A stretch of 64,000 nucleotides of DNA, from NCBI GenBank assembly GCA_964350895.1, contig CAYGMG010000003.1, positions 1-64,000 on the forward strand, given 5' to 3'. The position numbers and the translations under genes were made by a program. The notes beneath the pieces are model-generated. The model was not told the origin of the DNA. It worked only from the letters and a program-made list of their open reading frames with translations, and made no database searches. The DNA is from Pseudomarimonas sp964350895. Lineage in GTDB: Bacteria; Pseudomonadota; Gammaproteobacteria; Xanthomonadales; Xanthomonadaceae. How positions within the stretch are numbered: position 1 is the first letter of the stretch; each line of letters begins with the position of its first letter. Below, piece after piece: positions 53,867-62,346 of the stretch.

Positions 53867-56080
53867 ATGCAATTCAGGAACAGGCTTTGGCAGCTCAGCG
53901 GTGCTGGCATTGGCGGAATCGTTCTGATGGGACTGGTCGGCTGGTGGGGCCAGGGCCAGCTGTCGGCGGCGGCCGAACGGCTTGCGGCGGCCGCAACCGC
54001 GTCCGCGGTGCACCAGAAGTCGGTGGTCTTCCATGCCTCGCTGCGCGCCGATGCACTGGAGTCCATGGTGGCCTCCTTCCTCGCCGATCCTTCCACCGGT
54101 ATCCGTCTCGAAGAACAGATAAAGATCAATGCCGCCGGGCTGAAGGCCAGCTTGCAGGAGACCGCACAGCTGCCGCTGCCGGATGAACTCAAGGCCGAGA
54201 TCACTGCGCTGGATGGCCCGGTCGACAACTACATCCAGCAGGCCAATGACATCTTCCAGATCGCCACCCAGGAAGATCCCTACTCGGCAAGCAGCATCAC
54301 TCCGGTGTTCGCCAATGCCTTCGCCGAGGTCGACGCCGGCCTGCGCTCGCTGAGCGAGAAGATAGAAGCCGCGCAGGCCGCCGAGGTACAGCACATCGAC
54401 GACCTCCGCGGCCGGGTCGGGCTGCTGCAGCTGATCGGCCTGCTGGTCGCCACCGTGGCCATGGTGCTGCTCGCCCTGTCGATCATCCGCCAGGTGATGC
54501 GCCAACTCGGCGGCGAGCCCGGCTACGCGGCCGAAGTGGTGCGCCGGATCAGCGCCGGCGAGTTCGACCGCGAGGTCACCGTCCGCGGCCACCAGAAATC
54601 TCTGCTCGGCGACATGCGCCAGCTCAAGCAGCAGCTGGCCGACTTCATCCAGGCACAGGTCGAGCTCGGCAAGCGCTTTTCCGCTGGCGATACCGATGCC
54701 CGGCTGGACCCCTCGACCCTGCATGGCGGCTATCAGGAGATGGCGACCGCGGTCAATGCGCTGGCCGACGACCTGCTCGGAACTCAGTCCAAGGTGCTCG
54801 AGACGGTTCGCGAATACGCCCGCGGCAACTTCAGCGCGCAGATGGATCGCCTGCCCGGCAAGCAGGCGCGGATCAGCGAGGCGATGGACGAGGTCCGCAC
54901 CCGCCTGAGCGAGATCAAGGACGACATCCTGCGCCTGTCCGAGGCTGCCGGCCGCGGCGACTTCAGCGCGCGCGGGGATGCCAGCCGCTTCGAGTTCGAC
55001 TTCCGCGAGATGATCGCTGGACTCAACCGGCTAATGGAGCAGGCGGATGCCGGGCTCAGCGACGTCGGCGAGCTGCTTGAGGCCCTGGCCCGCGGCGACC
55101 TGTCGAGCTCGGTCGAGCAGGAGTACGAAGGCGCGTTCGGCGAGCTTGCCGGCAACGCCAACACGACGGTTGAGCAACTGCGCGGCATCATCGGCCGGAT
55201 CAAGGACGCCACCGAGCAGATCCAGACCGCCGCGGCGGAAATTGCCGCCGGCAATGCCGACCTGTCCGAGCGCACCGAGCAGCAGGCCGCCAACCTGGAA
55301 GAAACCGCTTCCTCGATGGAAGAGCTCACCTCCACGGTCAAGCAGAACGCGGAAAACTCGCGCCAGGCAAGGCAGCTGGCAGTGGGCGCGGCCGAAGTCG
55401 CCGCCCGTGGCGGCGAAGTGGTCGGCAAGGTGGTGACGACGATGGATGGCATCACGGCTTCGTCGAAGAAGATCGGCGACATCATCGGAGTCATCGACGG
55501 CATCGCCTTCCAGACCAATATCCTCGCCCTGAACGCAGCGGTCGAAGCGGCCCGCGCTGGCGAGCAGGGCCGCGGATTCGCGGTGGTCGCAAGCGAGGTG
55601 CGCTCGCTGGCCCAGCGCTCGGCCGACGCTGCCAAGGAGATCAAGACCCTGATCGCCGAGTCGGTGAAGACGGTAGAAACCGGCGCCCAGCTGGTCGACG
55701 CCGCCGGCAAGACCATGTCCGAGATCGTCACCTCGGTTCAGCGGGTCACCGACATCATGAGCGAGATCGCGTCGGCCAGCGACGAGCAGTCCGCGGGCAT
55801 TGAAGTGGTCAACCAGACCGTCGCGCAGATGGACGAGTCCACCCAGCAGAATGCCGCCCTGGTCGAGGAGGCCTCGGCCGCGGCGCGCGCGCTGGAAGAT
55901 CAGGCCGAGAGCCTGGCCGATGCGGTTTCGGTATTCCGCCTGCTGGGCGAACACGCGGCCGGGCCCGACGCCGATGCCGCCGGCGACGACGATGCGTTCG
56001 ATCCAGCCGATGATGATTCGCTGCAGGACGACGACGCTGATGATGAGGACGCCTACGCGCGGCCGGACAGGGAGGATTGA
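53867..56080 (+). CDS. Methyl-accepting chemotaxis protein with poly-HAMP and acidic tail
   Basis: 737 residues. TM1 about 9-28, a helical periplasmic sensor about 30-183, TM2 about 184-206. After it come about five HAMP-like units, each with a conserved Gly-Asp/Glu turn (ISAGEF, FSAGDT, YARGNF, GRGDFSAR, LARGDLSS). The signalling hairpin tip is IDGIAFQTNILALNAAVEAA. The C terminus is a run rich in Asp (from about residue 700: DADAAGDDDAFDPADDD) ending DRED, with no CheR-binding WxxF tail. It lies 100 bp after cheA. The sensed ligand is unknown. Confidence 0.93.
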   Translation: MQFRNRLWQLSGAGIGGIVLMGLVGWWGQGQLSAAAERLAAAATASAVHQKSVVFHASLRADALESMVASFLADPSTGIRLEEQIKINAAGLKASLQETAQLPLPDELKAEITALDGPVDNYIQQANDIFQIATQEDPYSASSITPVFANAFAEVDAGLRSLSEKIEAAQAAEVQHIDDLRGRVGLLQLIGLLVATVAMVLLALSIIRQVMRQLGGEPGYAAEVVRRISAGEFDREVTVRGHQKSLLGDMRQLKQQLADFIQAQVELGKRFSAGDTDARLDPSTLHGGYQEMATAVNALADDLLGTQSKVLETVREYARGNFSAQMDRLPGKQARISEAMDEVRTRLSEIKDDILRLSEAAGRGDFSARGDASRFEFDFREMIAGLNRLMEQADAGLSDVGELLEALARGDLSSSVEQEYEGAFGELAGNANTTVEQLRGIIGRIKDATEQIQTAAAEIAAGNADLSERTEQQAANLEETASSMEELTSTVKQNAENSRQARQLAVGAAEVAARGGEVVGKVVTTMDGITASSKKIGDIIGVIDGIAFQTNILALNAAVEAARAGEQGRGFAVVASEVRSLAQRSADAAKEIKTLIAESVKTVETGAQLVDAAGKTMSEIVTSVQRVTDIMSEIASASDEQSAGIEVVNQTVAQMDESTQQNAALVEEASAAARALEDQAESLADAVSVFRLLGEHAAGPDADAAGDDDAFDPADDDSLQDDDADDEDAYARPDRED

Positions 56081-56106
56081 ATTCGGATGCCACAGGAGCC
56101 CAGACC

Positions 56107-56622
56107 ATGAGCACCCAACTTGCCCCGGCGCAAGGCGCACCGCCCGTCGCCACAGGGCATGCCGGGAACATTGCGCTGCAGGAGTACCTGACCTTCACTC
56201 TGGGCGAGGAGGAGTACGGCGTTGACATCCTCAAGGTGCAGGAAATCCGCGGCTACGACTCGGTCACCCGGCTTCCGGACGCGCCTGCCTGGATCAAGGG
56301 TGTGGTCAACCTGCGTGGCACCATCGTCCCGGTGGTCGACCTGCGCATCCGTTTCCGCCTGGGCAAGCCGGTCTACGACCAGTTCACGGTCATGATCATC
56401 CTCACCGTGGCCAACCGGATCATCGGTATGGTGGTCGACGCGGTGTCCGACGTCACCCAGCTCGATCCCGATCAGGTGCGCCCTGCCCCGGAACTGGGCA
56501 GCGGCATCGACTCGCGCTACATCTCGGGGATGGGTACCGTCGAGCAACGCATGCTGATCCTGCTCGACATCGAGCGACTCATGCTCAGCCCCGAAATGGC
56601 CCTGATTGACCAGGAGGACTGA
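56107..56622 (+). CDS. cheW: CheW coupling protein (system 2, first)
   Basis: 171 residues, one CheW domain: YLTFTLGEEEYGVDILKVQE, DAPAWIKGVVNLRGTIVPVV, DLRIRFRLG, and IIGMVVDAVSDVTQL. It bridges receptors and CheA. ATG 56107 has AGGAG upstream. It is about 70% identical by eye to the second cheW at 60249, and each follows one MCP gene, which suggests duplication of an MCP-cheW pair. Confidence 0.95.
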   Translation: MSTQLAPAQGAPPVATGHAGNIALQEYLTFTLGEEEYGVDILKVQEIRGYDSVTRLPDAPAWIKGVVNLRGTIVPVVDLRIRFRLGKPVYDQFTVMIILTVANRIIGMVVDAVSDVTQLDPDQVRPAPELGSGIDSRYISGMGTVEQRMLILLDIERLMLSPEMALIDQED

Positions 56623-56730
56623 TCCGCCCATGTCCGCCAGATTCCCCCTTTTGCCCCGCGTCCCGCGTCCCCGCCTGGGCGGCCAGCCCGGACAATTGCA
56701 ACCGCGATCACAGCACGGCCGCCTCGCGGT

Positions 56731-56758
56731 TTGCAGTGACGCGGCAAGCCTGAATAAT
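56731..56758 (+). promoter_or_regulatory. Possible sigma-70 promoter before the exported OB-fold-like genes
   Basis: TTGCAG, a 16-base spacer and AATAAT, in the 222-base gap after cheW. The -10 is good (5 of 6), the -35 poor (3 of 6). It would let the two exported proteins be made independently of the chemotaxis operon. Nothing else stands out in 56623-56844. Confidence 0.3.
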
Positions 56759-56844
56759 GGTGCCAGGCGATCCGCACGGCTGCGCTCTGCGTGCGCTCGA
56801 CATCCATCCGCCATTGCACCGCCCTCGTTGGCAAGGAGCTAGAA

Positions 56845-57213
56845 ATGAAATCCATGATCCCGATTTGCACCCTGCTCATGCTGGTCGCCGGATCCGTCGC
56901 CGCCCAAGGTCCGACCATCGGCGCAGACAATGCGCAGAGCTTTATCGGCAAGGATGCGACCGTCTGCGGCAAGGTCGAAAGCGCTCGCTACAACGAGAAC
57001 TCCGACGGCCAGCCGACCTTCCTCTACATGGGCGGCAAGTTTCCCGCGCACAAGTTCGGCATCCGCATCAATGGCGATCTCCGCGACCAGTTCTCGCCGC
57101 CGCCGGAGCAGAACGAAGGCAAGATGGTCTGCGCCTCCGGCCGCGTCGGCCGCGCGCCGGGCAATCGCGCCGAGATGGTGATCAGCGGCCCCGCCGACAT
57201 GACCGTGATGTGA
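56845..57213 (+). CDS. Exported OB-fold-like protein, first paralogue
   Basis: 122 residues from ATG 56845 (an earlier in-frame ATG at 56791 would spoil the signal peptide). Residues 1-20 are a signal peptide ending GSVAAQ. The rest looks like a small beta-barrel: ATVCGKVESARYN, GQPTFLYMGGKFPAHKFGIR, INGDLRDQF, KMVCASGRVG and a final AEMVISGPADMTVM. The two Cys (VCG, MVCASG) recur in the second paralogue and may form a disulfide. The pattern recalls OB-fold nucleic-acid-binding-like domains found in exported proteins; function is unknown. Sits inside the chemotaxis operon. Confidence 0.8.
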   Translation: MKSMIPICTLLMLVAGSVAAQGPTIGADNAQSFIGKDATVCGKVESARYNENSDGQPTFLYMGGKFPAHKFGIRINGDLRDQFSPPPEQNEGKMVCASGRVGRAPGNRAEMVISGPADMTVM

Positions 57214-57224
57214 TCGAGAACGCC

Positions 57225-57769
57225 ATGAACATGCACCACCAGTCATTGCGCATCATCACCGCCATGCTCGCCGCATCGCTGTTCGGGCTGTCAGCCAGCG
57301 CCCCGGCGCAGACCACGGTAGGCGCCAACCAGGCGGCTACCGTCGTCGGCAAGGGCGCCACCGTCTGCGGCAAGGTCGAGAGCTTCCGCACCAATGCGAA
57401 TATCGAAGGGCAGCNNNNNNNNNNNNNNNNNNNNNNNNNNNNNNNNNNNNNNNNNNNNNNNNNNNNNNNNNNNNNNNNNNNNNNNNNNNNNNNNNNNNNN
57501 NNNNNNNNNNNNNNACCGTCTGCGGCAAGGTCGAGAGCTTCCGCACCAATGCGAATATCGAAGGGCAGCCGACCTTCCTGCATCTGGGCGGCGTCTTTCC
57601 CAAGCACACCTTCTCGGTGCGCATCAATGGCGACGACCGCGCAAAGTTCCAGTCCGAGCCAGAGGCACTGATGGGGCGCATGATCTGCGTTACCGGCAGT
57701 GTCGCCTTCGCCCAGGGCAATGTTCCCGAGATGGTGATCAGCAAGCAGTCCGACATGACCCTGATGTAG
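57225..57769 (+). CDS. Exported OB-fold-like protein, second paralogue, split by an assembly gap
   Basis: The N-terminal part (signal peptide to about residue 63) and C-terminal part (GQPTFLHLGGVFPKHTFSVR to SDMTLM) are interrupted by 100 N. The last 55 bases before the gap are repeated exactly after it. Joining the two copies once removes the gap and gives an intact frame of 129 residues closely related to the first paralogue, with both Cys kept (TVCGKV, MICVTG). As written, the 155 extra bases shift the frame, so the gene looks broken when it probably is not. Confidence 0.75.
57415..57514. other. Assembly gap (100 N) with 55-base overlap on both sides
   Basis: Exactly 100 N, the usual placeholder for a gap of unknown size. 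Bases 57360-57414 and 57515-57569 are identical, so the two contigs most likely overlap and the gap has zero or negative true length. A real 55-bp tandem repeat is the alternative. Confidence 0.9.
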
Positions 57770-57839
57770 ACCCCGCAAGGCTCAGGCGCCCCACCTCGAC
57801 ACCGCCGAACGCGGACCGACGCACAGCACAAGGCAGACC

Positions 57840-60203
57840 ATGAACTTCCTCAACAACCTCAAGCTGCAACCGCGCCTGTTCCTCGCCTTTGGCGTGATCA
57901 TGCTGCTGACCCTGGTGCTTGGCGTCGCCGGACTGCTCGCGCTGGACGATCTGAACGGGGAACTGACCGGCATCGCCGGCAATGATCTGGCCGGCGTCGA
58001 GAACGCGGGCAAGCTGACCAATATCGCCGCCCGCCACCGGCTGCAGACCTTCCAGCTGATCGTGCCTTCGGCCGCTACCGTCAAGGAGCGCGCGCGCGAA
58101 GCGCAGCGCGACTACGAAGCCGAGTTCGACACCATCTGGGAAGCCTATGCGGCGACCTCGCTGGAGCCGGGTGAGACCGAGGCGCGCGAGCAGGCCCTGG
58201 CCGCCTGGGAAGCATTCAAGGCGCAGGCCGCCGAAGTCGATGAGATCGTCCAGGCCGAGTTCCTTGAAGAGGCCACCGACATGGCCATCGGCGACGGCAG
58301 CGTGGCCTATGCCGCGGTCGCCGATGCGCTCGACAGGATCGCAGCGATCAAGGGCCAGGCCGCAACCCTTGCCGTCGAGCAGGCGCACAGCACCTTTGCC
58401 GCCGCCCGCGGCACGATGCTCACCGTCCTGTTCATCGCCATCGTGCTGTCGGTGCTGTTCGCCATCCTGGTCGCGCGCAGCGTGGTCGGCGGTGTGCGCG
58501 CCACCCTTGGCGTGGTCAACGACATCGCCCACGGCCGGCTGGATGGACGCATCGACGTCAGCCGCCAGGACGAGGTCGGCGAGCTGAACCGCGGCATGGC
58601 AACCATGCAGGACACCCTGCGCGCCTTCGCCCGCGCCGAGACCGATATGGCCGAGCAGCACGAGGCCGGTCAGCTCGACTACCGGATCCAGGCGGACCAG
58701 TTCACCGGCGCCTACCGAGAGATGGCCGAGTCGCTGAACACCCTGGTCGCCTCGCAGATCGACACCATGAACCAGGCAGTCACCCTGATGCGCCGCTACG
58801 CGGTGGGCGACCTGACCCAGGACATGGCCGCCCTGCCCGGCCAGAAGGCGGCGATCACCGAGGCCATGGCGCAGACCAAGGGCAACCTGCAGAAGGTCAA
58901 CGCCGAGATCCAGCGCCTGGTGCTGGCCGCAGCGGACGGCGACTTCACCGTGCGCGGCGACGAAGGCCAGTTCGAGTTTGCCTTCCGTGAAATGGTTGCC
59001 GGCCTCAACCAGCTGATGCAGCAGGCCGACTCTGGCCTTGGCGAAGTCGGCAAGCTGCTCGCCGCGCTGTCCCAGGGCGATCTCACCGTACGCGTCGAGA
59101 ATCGCTTCAAGGGTGCTTTCTTCAGCCTGGTCGAGAATGCCAACACCACGGTCGAGCGACTGACCGACATCGCGCGCAAGATTTCCCAGGCCAGCGAAGA
59201 GATCAACGTCGCCGCCGGCGAGATCGCCGCCGGCAACTCGGATCTCTCCGAGCGCACCGAGCAGCAGGCGGCGAACCTCGAGGAAACTGCCTCCTCGATG
59301 GAGGAACTGACCTCGACGGTGAAACAGAATGCTGAGAACTCCCGTCAGGCGCGGCAACTCGCCGTGGGCGCTGCGGACGTTGCCTCGCGCGGCGGCGAAG
59401 TGGTCGGCCGGGTGGTGGTCACCATGGATGCGATCAGCGCGTCATCCAAGCGCATCGAGGACATCATTTCGGTAATCGACGGCATCGCCTTCCAGACCAA
59501 TATCCTTGCCCTGAACGCAGCGGTCGAGGCGGCACGGGCCGGCGAGCAGGGCCGCGGATTTGCCGTGGTCGCCAGCGAAGTGCGCTCACTGGCGCAGCGC
59601 TCGGCCGATGCGGCCAAGGAGATCAAGGAGCTGATCGCCGAGTCGGTGATCACCGTCGGCGAAGGTTCCAACCTGGTCCACAACGCCGGCAAGACGATGG
59701 ACGAGATCATGCAATCGGTGCAGCGCGTCACCGACATCATGAGCGAGATCGCCGCGGCAAGCGACGAGCAGTCCTCGGGCATCGAGCAGGTAAACCAGAC
59801 CGTCGTACAGATGGACCAGACCACCCAGCAGAACGCCGCCTTGGTCGAGCAGGCCTCCGCTGCGGCGCGCTCGATGGAAGAGCAGGCCACCGACCTTGCC
59901 ACCGCGGTCTCGGTGTTCCGGCTGCCGGGTGGCGCCGGCAAACCTGCCGCGTCGGCAAAGGCGGAGCAGGTTCGCGGACCTGGCCTGCTGGGCTCGCGCC
60001 AGGGCAGCGCCAAGCCGTCAGCGCCGGCATCCGCCAGCCGCTCTCCCGCGCGCGCAGCGCCCGCTGCGGCCTCGGCCAAGGCAAAGCAGGGCACCTCGAC
60101 CGAGGCGCAGCGCAAGGCGCCCAGCGCGCCGGCGGCAGCGCCCAAGGCACTGTCCAAAGGCCAGCCGGCCAAGACTGACGAGCATCATTGGGAAGAGTTC
60201 TGA
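57840..60203 (+). CDS. Methyl-accepting chemotaxis protein with poly-HAMP and WEEF tail
   Basis: 787 residues. TM1 about 12-34, a periplasmic helical sensor about 35-190, TM2 about 191-212, then about five HAMP-like units (IAHGRLDG, HEAGQLDY, YAVGDLTQ, AADGDFTV, LSQGDLTV). The signalling tip IDGIAFQTNILALNAAVEAA is identical to the first MCP. After a Pro/Ala/Lys-rich flexible linker of about 100 residues, the chain ends EHHWEEF. WEEF matches the C-terminal CheR-docking tail of Pseudomonas McpB/Aer2 (GWEEF), so methylation by the nearby CheR is likely. Follows the OB-fold-like genes by 70 bp. Confidence 0.93.
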   Translation: MNFLNNLKLQPRLFLAFGVIMLLTLVLGVAGLLALDDLNGELTGIAGNDLAGVENAGKLTNIAARHRLQTFQLIVPSAATVKERAREAQRDYEAEFDTIWEAYAATSLEPGETEAREQALAAWEAFKAQAAEVDEIVQAEFLEEATDMAIGDGSVAYAAVADALDRIAAIKGQAATLAVEQAHSTFAAARGTMLTVLFIAIVLSVLFAILVARSVVGGVRATLGVVNDIAHGRLDGRIDVSRQDEVGELNRGMATMQDTLRAFARAETDMAEQHEAGQLDYRIQADQFTGAYREMAESLNTLVASQIDTMNQAVTLMRRYAVGDLTQDMAALPGQKAAITEAMAQTKGNLQKVNAEIQRLVLAAADGDFTVRGDEGQFEFAFREMVAGLNQLMQQADSGLGEVGKLLAALSQGDLTVRVENRFKGAFFSLVENANTTVERLTDIARKISQASEEINVAAGEIAAGNSDLSERTEQQAANLEETASSMEELTSTVKQNAENSRQARQLAVGAADVASRGGEVVGRVVVTMDAISASSKRIEDIISVIDGIAFQTNILALNAAVEAARAGEQGRGFAVVASEVRSLAQRSADAAKEIKELIAESVITVGEGSNLVHNAGKTMDEIMQSVQRVTDIMSEIAAASDEQSSGIEQVNQTVVQMDQTTQQNAALVEQASAAARSMEEQATDLATAVSVFRLPGGAGKPAASAKAEQVRGPGLLGSRQGSAKPSAPASASRSPARAAPAAASAKAKQGTSTEAQRKAPSAPAAAPKALSKGQPAKTDEHHWEEF

Positions 60204-60248
60204 GCCGCGCAATCCGCGGCCTGATTCGGCCACGCAGGGAGAGGCCAC

Positions 60249-60761
60249 ATGCAAGCCAAACAAGCCATGCAGGTAAGTAGCGAGACGGCGCTGCCGGCCG
60301 CGGCTGCCTCGGGCGAGTTCCTGACCTTCGCCCTGGGCGAGCAGCAGTACGGCGTCGACATCCTCAAGGTGCAGGAAATCCGCGGCTATGAGGGCGTTAC
60401 CGGCATTCCGAACACGCCTGCACACATCAAGGGCGTGATCAATCTGCGCGGCACGATCGTGCCGGTGCTCGACCTGCGGCTGAAGTTCCGCCTCGGCGAA
60501 GCGCGCTATGACGGCTTCACCGTGATGATCATCCTCAACCTCGGCGAACGCACGGTGGGGGTGGTGGTCGACGCCGTGTCCGACGTGGTCCAGCTGAAAG
60601 CCGAGCAGATCCGCCCTGCCCCGCCGCTCGGCGCCGGCGTCGATGCGCGTTATCTGGTCGGCGTCGGCGTCATCGAAAAACGCATGGTGCTGCTGATCGA
60701 CATCGAGCGACTGCTTGGTTCCGAAGACCTTGCCCTGATCGACAACGCAGCCGACAACTGA
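60249..60761 (+). CDS. cheW: CheW coupling protein (system 2, second)
   Basis: 170 residues, one CheW domain: FLTFALGEQQYGVDILKVQE, HIKGVINLRGTIVPVLDLRL, GVVVDAVSDVVQLKAEQIRP. The N-terminal 20 residues are variable. It lies 45 bp after the WEEF receptor. Two CheW proteins in one operon may give two receptor-specific couplings. Confidence 0.95.
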   Translation: MQAKQAMQVSSETALPAAAASGEFLTFALGEQQYGVDILKVQEIRGYEGVTGIPNTPAHIKGVINLRGTIVPVLDLRLKFRLGEARYDGFTVMIILNLGERTVGVVVDAVSDVVQLKAEQIRPAPPLGAGVDARYLVGVGVIEKRMVLLIDIERLLGSEDLALIDNAADN

Positions 60762-60777
60762 GCCGAGGGGAGTGGCC

Positions 60778-60891
60778 ATGCCAACTGGGGACACCGCGCT
60801 GGCATCCCGCGACCGACGCGGAGGCCCTGCCTCGCCCGCGCTGGCAACGTTGCTCCCTGGCGCGGTGACGGCGGCAAGCAGCGATGGCTGA
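60778..60891 (+). CDS. Possible small ORF translationally coupled to cheR
   Basis: 37 codons from ATG 60778 with a strong ribosome site GAGGGGAG, ending in a TGA that overlaps the cheR start region (cheR ATG 60884). The product (start MPTGDTALASRDRR) has no recognisable domain. CheR itself lacks a good ribosome site, so this short ORF may feed ribosomes to it. Confidence 0.3.
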   Translation: MPTGDTALASRDRRGGPASPALATLLPGAVTAASSDG

Positions 60892-61723
60892 GCACGCCCA
60901 GGATCGCGAGTTCAGCTTCTCCGACCGGGATTTCCGCCGGGTCTGCGACCTGATCTATCGACGCGCTGGCATCGCCCTTGCCGACAGCAAGCGCGACATG
61001 GTCTACAGCCGCCTGTCCCGACGCCTGCGCGCACTTGGTCTGCGCAGCTTCCAGAACTACCTCGAGCAGCTGGAGGCCGGCGGCGAGGACGAGTGGGAGG
61101 CATTCACCAACGCGCTGACCACCAACCTCACCAGTTTCTTCCGCGAAGCGCACCATTTCGAGATCCTGCTCGATCACCTCAAGGCACATCGCGACCGCCA
61201 GCCACTGCGCATCTGGTGCTCGGCCGCCTCCACCGGCGAAGAACCCTGGTCGCTGGCGATCACCGCCTGCGAGGCGTTCGGCACCCTGACCCCGCCGGTG
61301 CAGATCCTCGCCACCGATATCGACACCCAGGTTCTGGCTGCCGGTGAGCGCGGCATCTATCCGCTGGAGCGCATCAAGGGGCTTTCCAGCGAGCGCACCA
61401 AGCGCTTCTTCCAGCGCGGCACTGGCCCGCATCAGGGCATGTGCCGGATCCGCCCGCAGCTCAGCGAACTGGTCGAGTTCGCCCAGCTCAACCTGCTGGT
61501 CAGCAGCTACGGCATCAAGGGACCGTTCGACGCGATCTTCTGCCGCAATGTGATGATCTACTTCGACAAGCCAACCCAGCGCGGCGTGCTGGAGCGAATG
61601 ACCCCGCTGCTGGCGCCGGACGGCCTGCTGTTTGCCGGCCACTCGGAGAGCTTCCTGCACGCCAACGACCTGCTCCGGCCGCGCGGCCGCACGGTATACG
61701 GACGGGCGGACGCGGCGCGATGA
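60884..61723 (+). CDS. cheR: CheR, receptor methyltransferase
   Basis: 279 residues, the usual CheR length. N-terminal helical domain FSFSDRDFRRVCDLIYRRAG; SAM-binding domain with IWCSAASTGEEPWSLAIT, and FDAIFCRNVMIYFDKPTQRG; C-terminal LLFAGHSESFLHAND. It adds methyl groups to receptor Glu residues. It overlaps cheD by 4 bases. A receptor tail of the docking type is present in the same operon. Confidence 0.96.
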   Translation: MAEHAQDREFSFSDRDFRRVCDLIYRRAGIALADSKRDMVYSRLSRRLRALGLRSFQNYLEQLEAGGEDEWEAFTNALTTNLTSFFREAHHFEILLDHLKAHRDRQPLRIWCSAASTGEEPWSLAITACEAFGTLTPPVQILATDIDTQVLAAGERGIYPLERIKGLSSERTKRFFQRGTGPHQGMCRIRPQLSELVEFAQLNLLVSSYGIKGPFDAIFCRNVMIYFDKPTQRGVLERMTPLLAPDGLLFAGHSESFLHANDLLRPRGRTVYGRADAAR

Positions 61724-62346
61724 AGATCCGGATCGCCCGTGCCTTCGATCCGGTAGCCAATCAGCGCTCGCGCGCTGGCCCGCTGCTGTATCGGGACACC
61801 CAGCTCAACGCTGACGTGGTCAAGGTGCTGCCGGCGGAGTACTTCTGTACCGAGCGCGACCTGGCGCTGATGACCGTGCTCGGCTCCTGCGTGGCCGCCT
61901 GCATGCGCGACCCGGTGATCCGGGTCGGCGGGATGAACCATTTCATGCTGCCCGACGGCGAAGTCACCGATGGCGTGCCGGCGCGCTACGGCAGCCATGC
62001 GATGGAGCTGCTGATCAACGAGCTGATCAAGCAGGGCGCCAGCCGCGAGCGCATCGAGGCCAAGGTCTTCGGCGGCGGCAACGTGCTCAAGAGCTTTACC
62101 TCGCAGCCGGTGGGCACGCGAAACGCCGAGTTTGTCGTCGACTACCTGCGCAAGGAGCGCATTTCGGTGGTATCCAAGGACCTGGGCGGCATCCACCCGC
62201 GCAAGGTGTGCTTTTTTCCGGTAACCGGCCGAGTCCTGGTCAAGCGGCTTCCGCACGCCCACGAAGATGCCGTGGCCGCCGAGGAAATCGCCTACAAGGA
62301 TCGTCTCAAGCAAGCCCCTGTGGGTGGTTCGGTGGAGCTGTTCTGA
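61720..62346 (+). CDS. cheD: CheD, receptor glutamine deamidase
   Basis: 208 residues. The catalytic Cys is in LMTVLGSCVAACMRDP and the His in GGMNHFMLPDG; FGGGNVLKSF and VVSKDLGGIHPRKVCFFPVT are further CheD motifs. It deamidates receptor Gln to Glu so they can be methylated. The N-terminal 40 residues are a family-typical extension. Overlaps cheR by 4 bases and cheB by 1. Confidence 0.95.
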   Translation: MKIRIARAFDPVANQRSRAGPLLYRDTQLNADVVKVLPAEYFCTERDLALMTVLGSCVAACMRDPVIRVGGMNHFMLPDGEVTDGVPARYGSHAMELLINELIKQGASRERIEAKVFGGGNVLKSFTSQPVGTRNAEFVVDYLRKERISVVSKDLGGIHPRKVCFFPVTGRVLVKRLPHAHEDAVAAEEIAYKDRLKQAPVGGSVELF

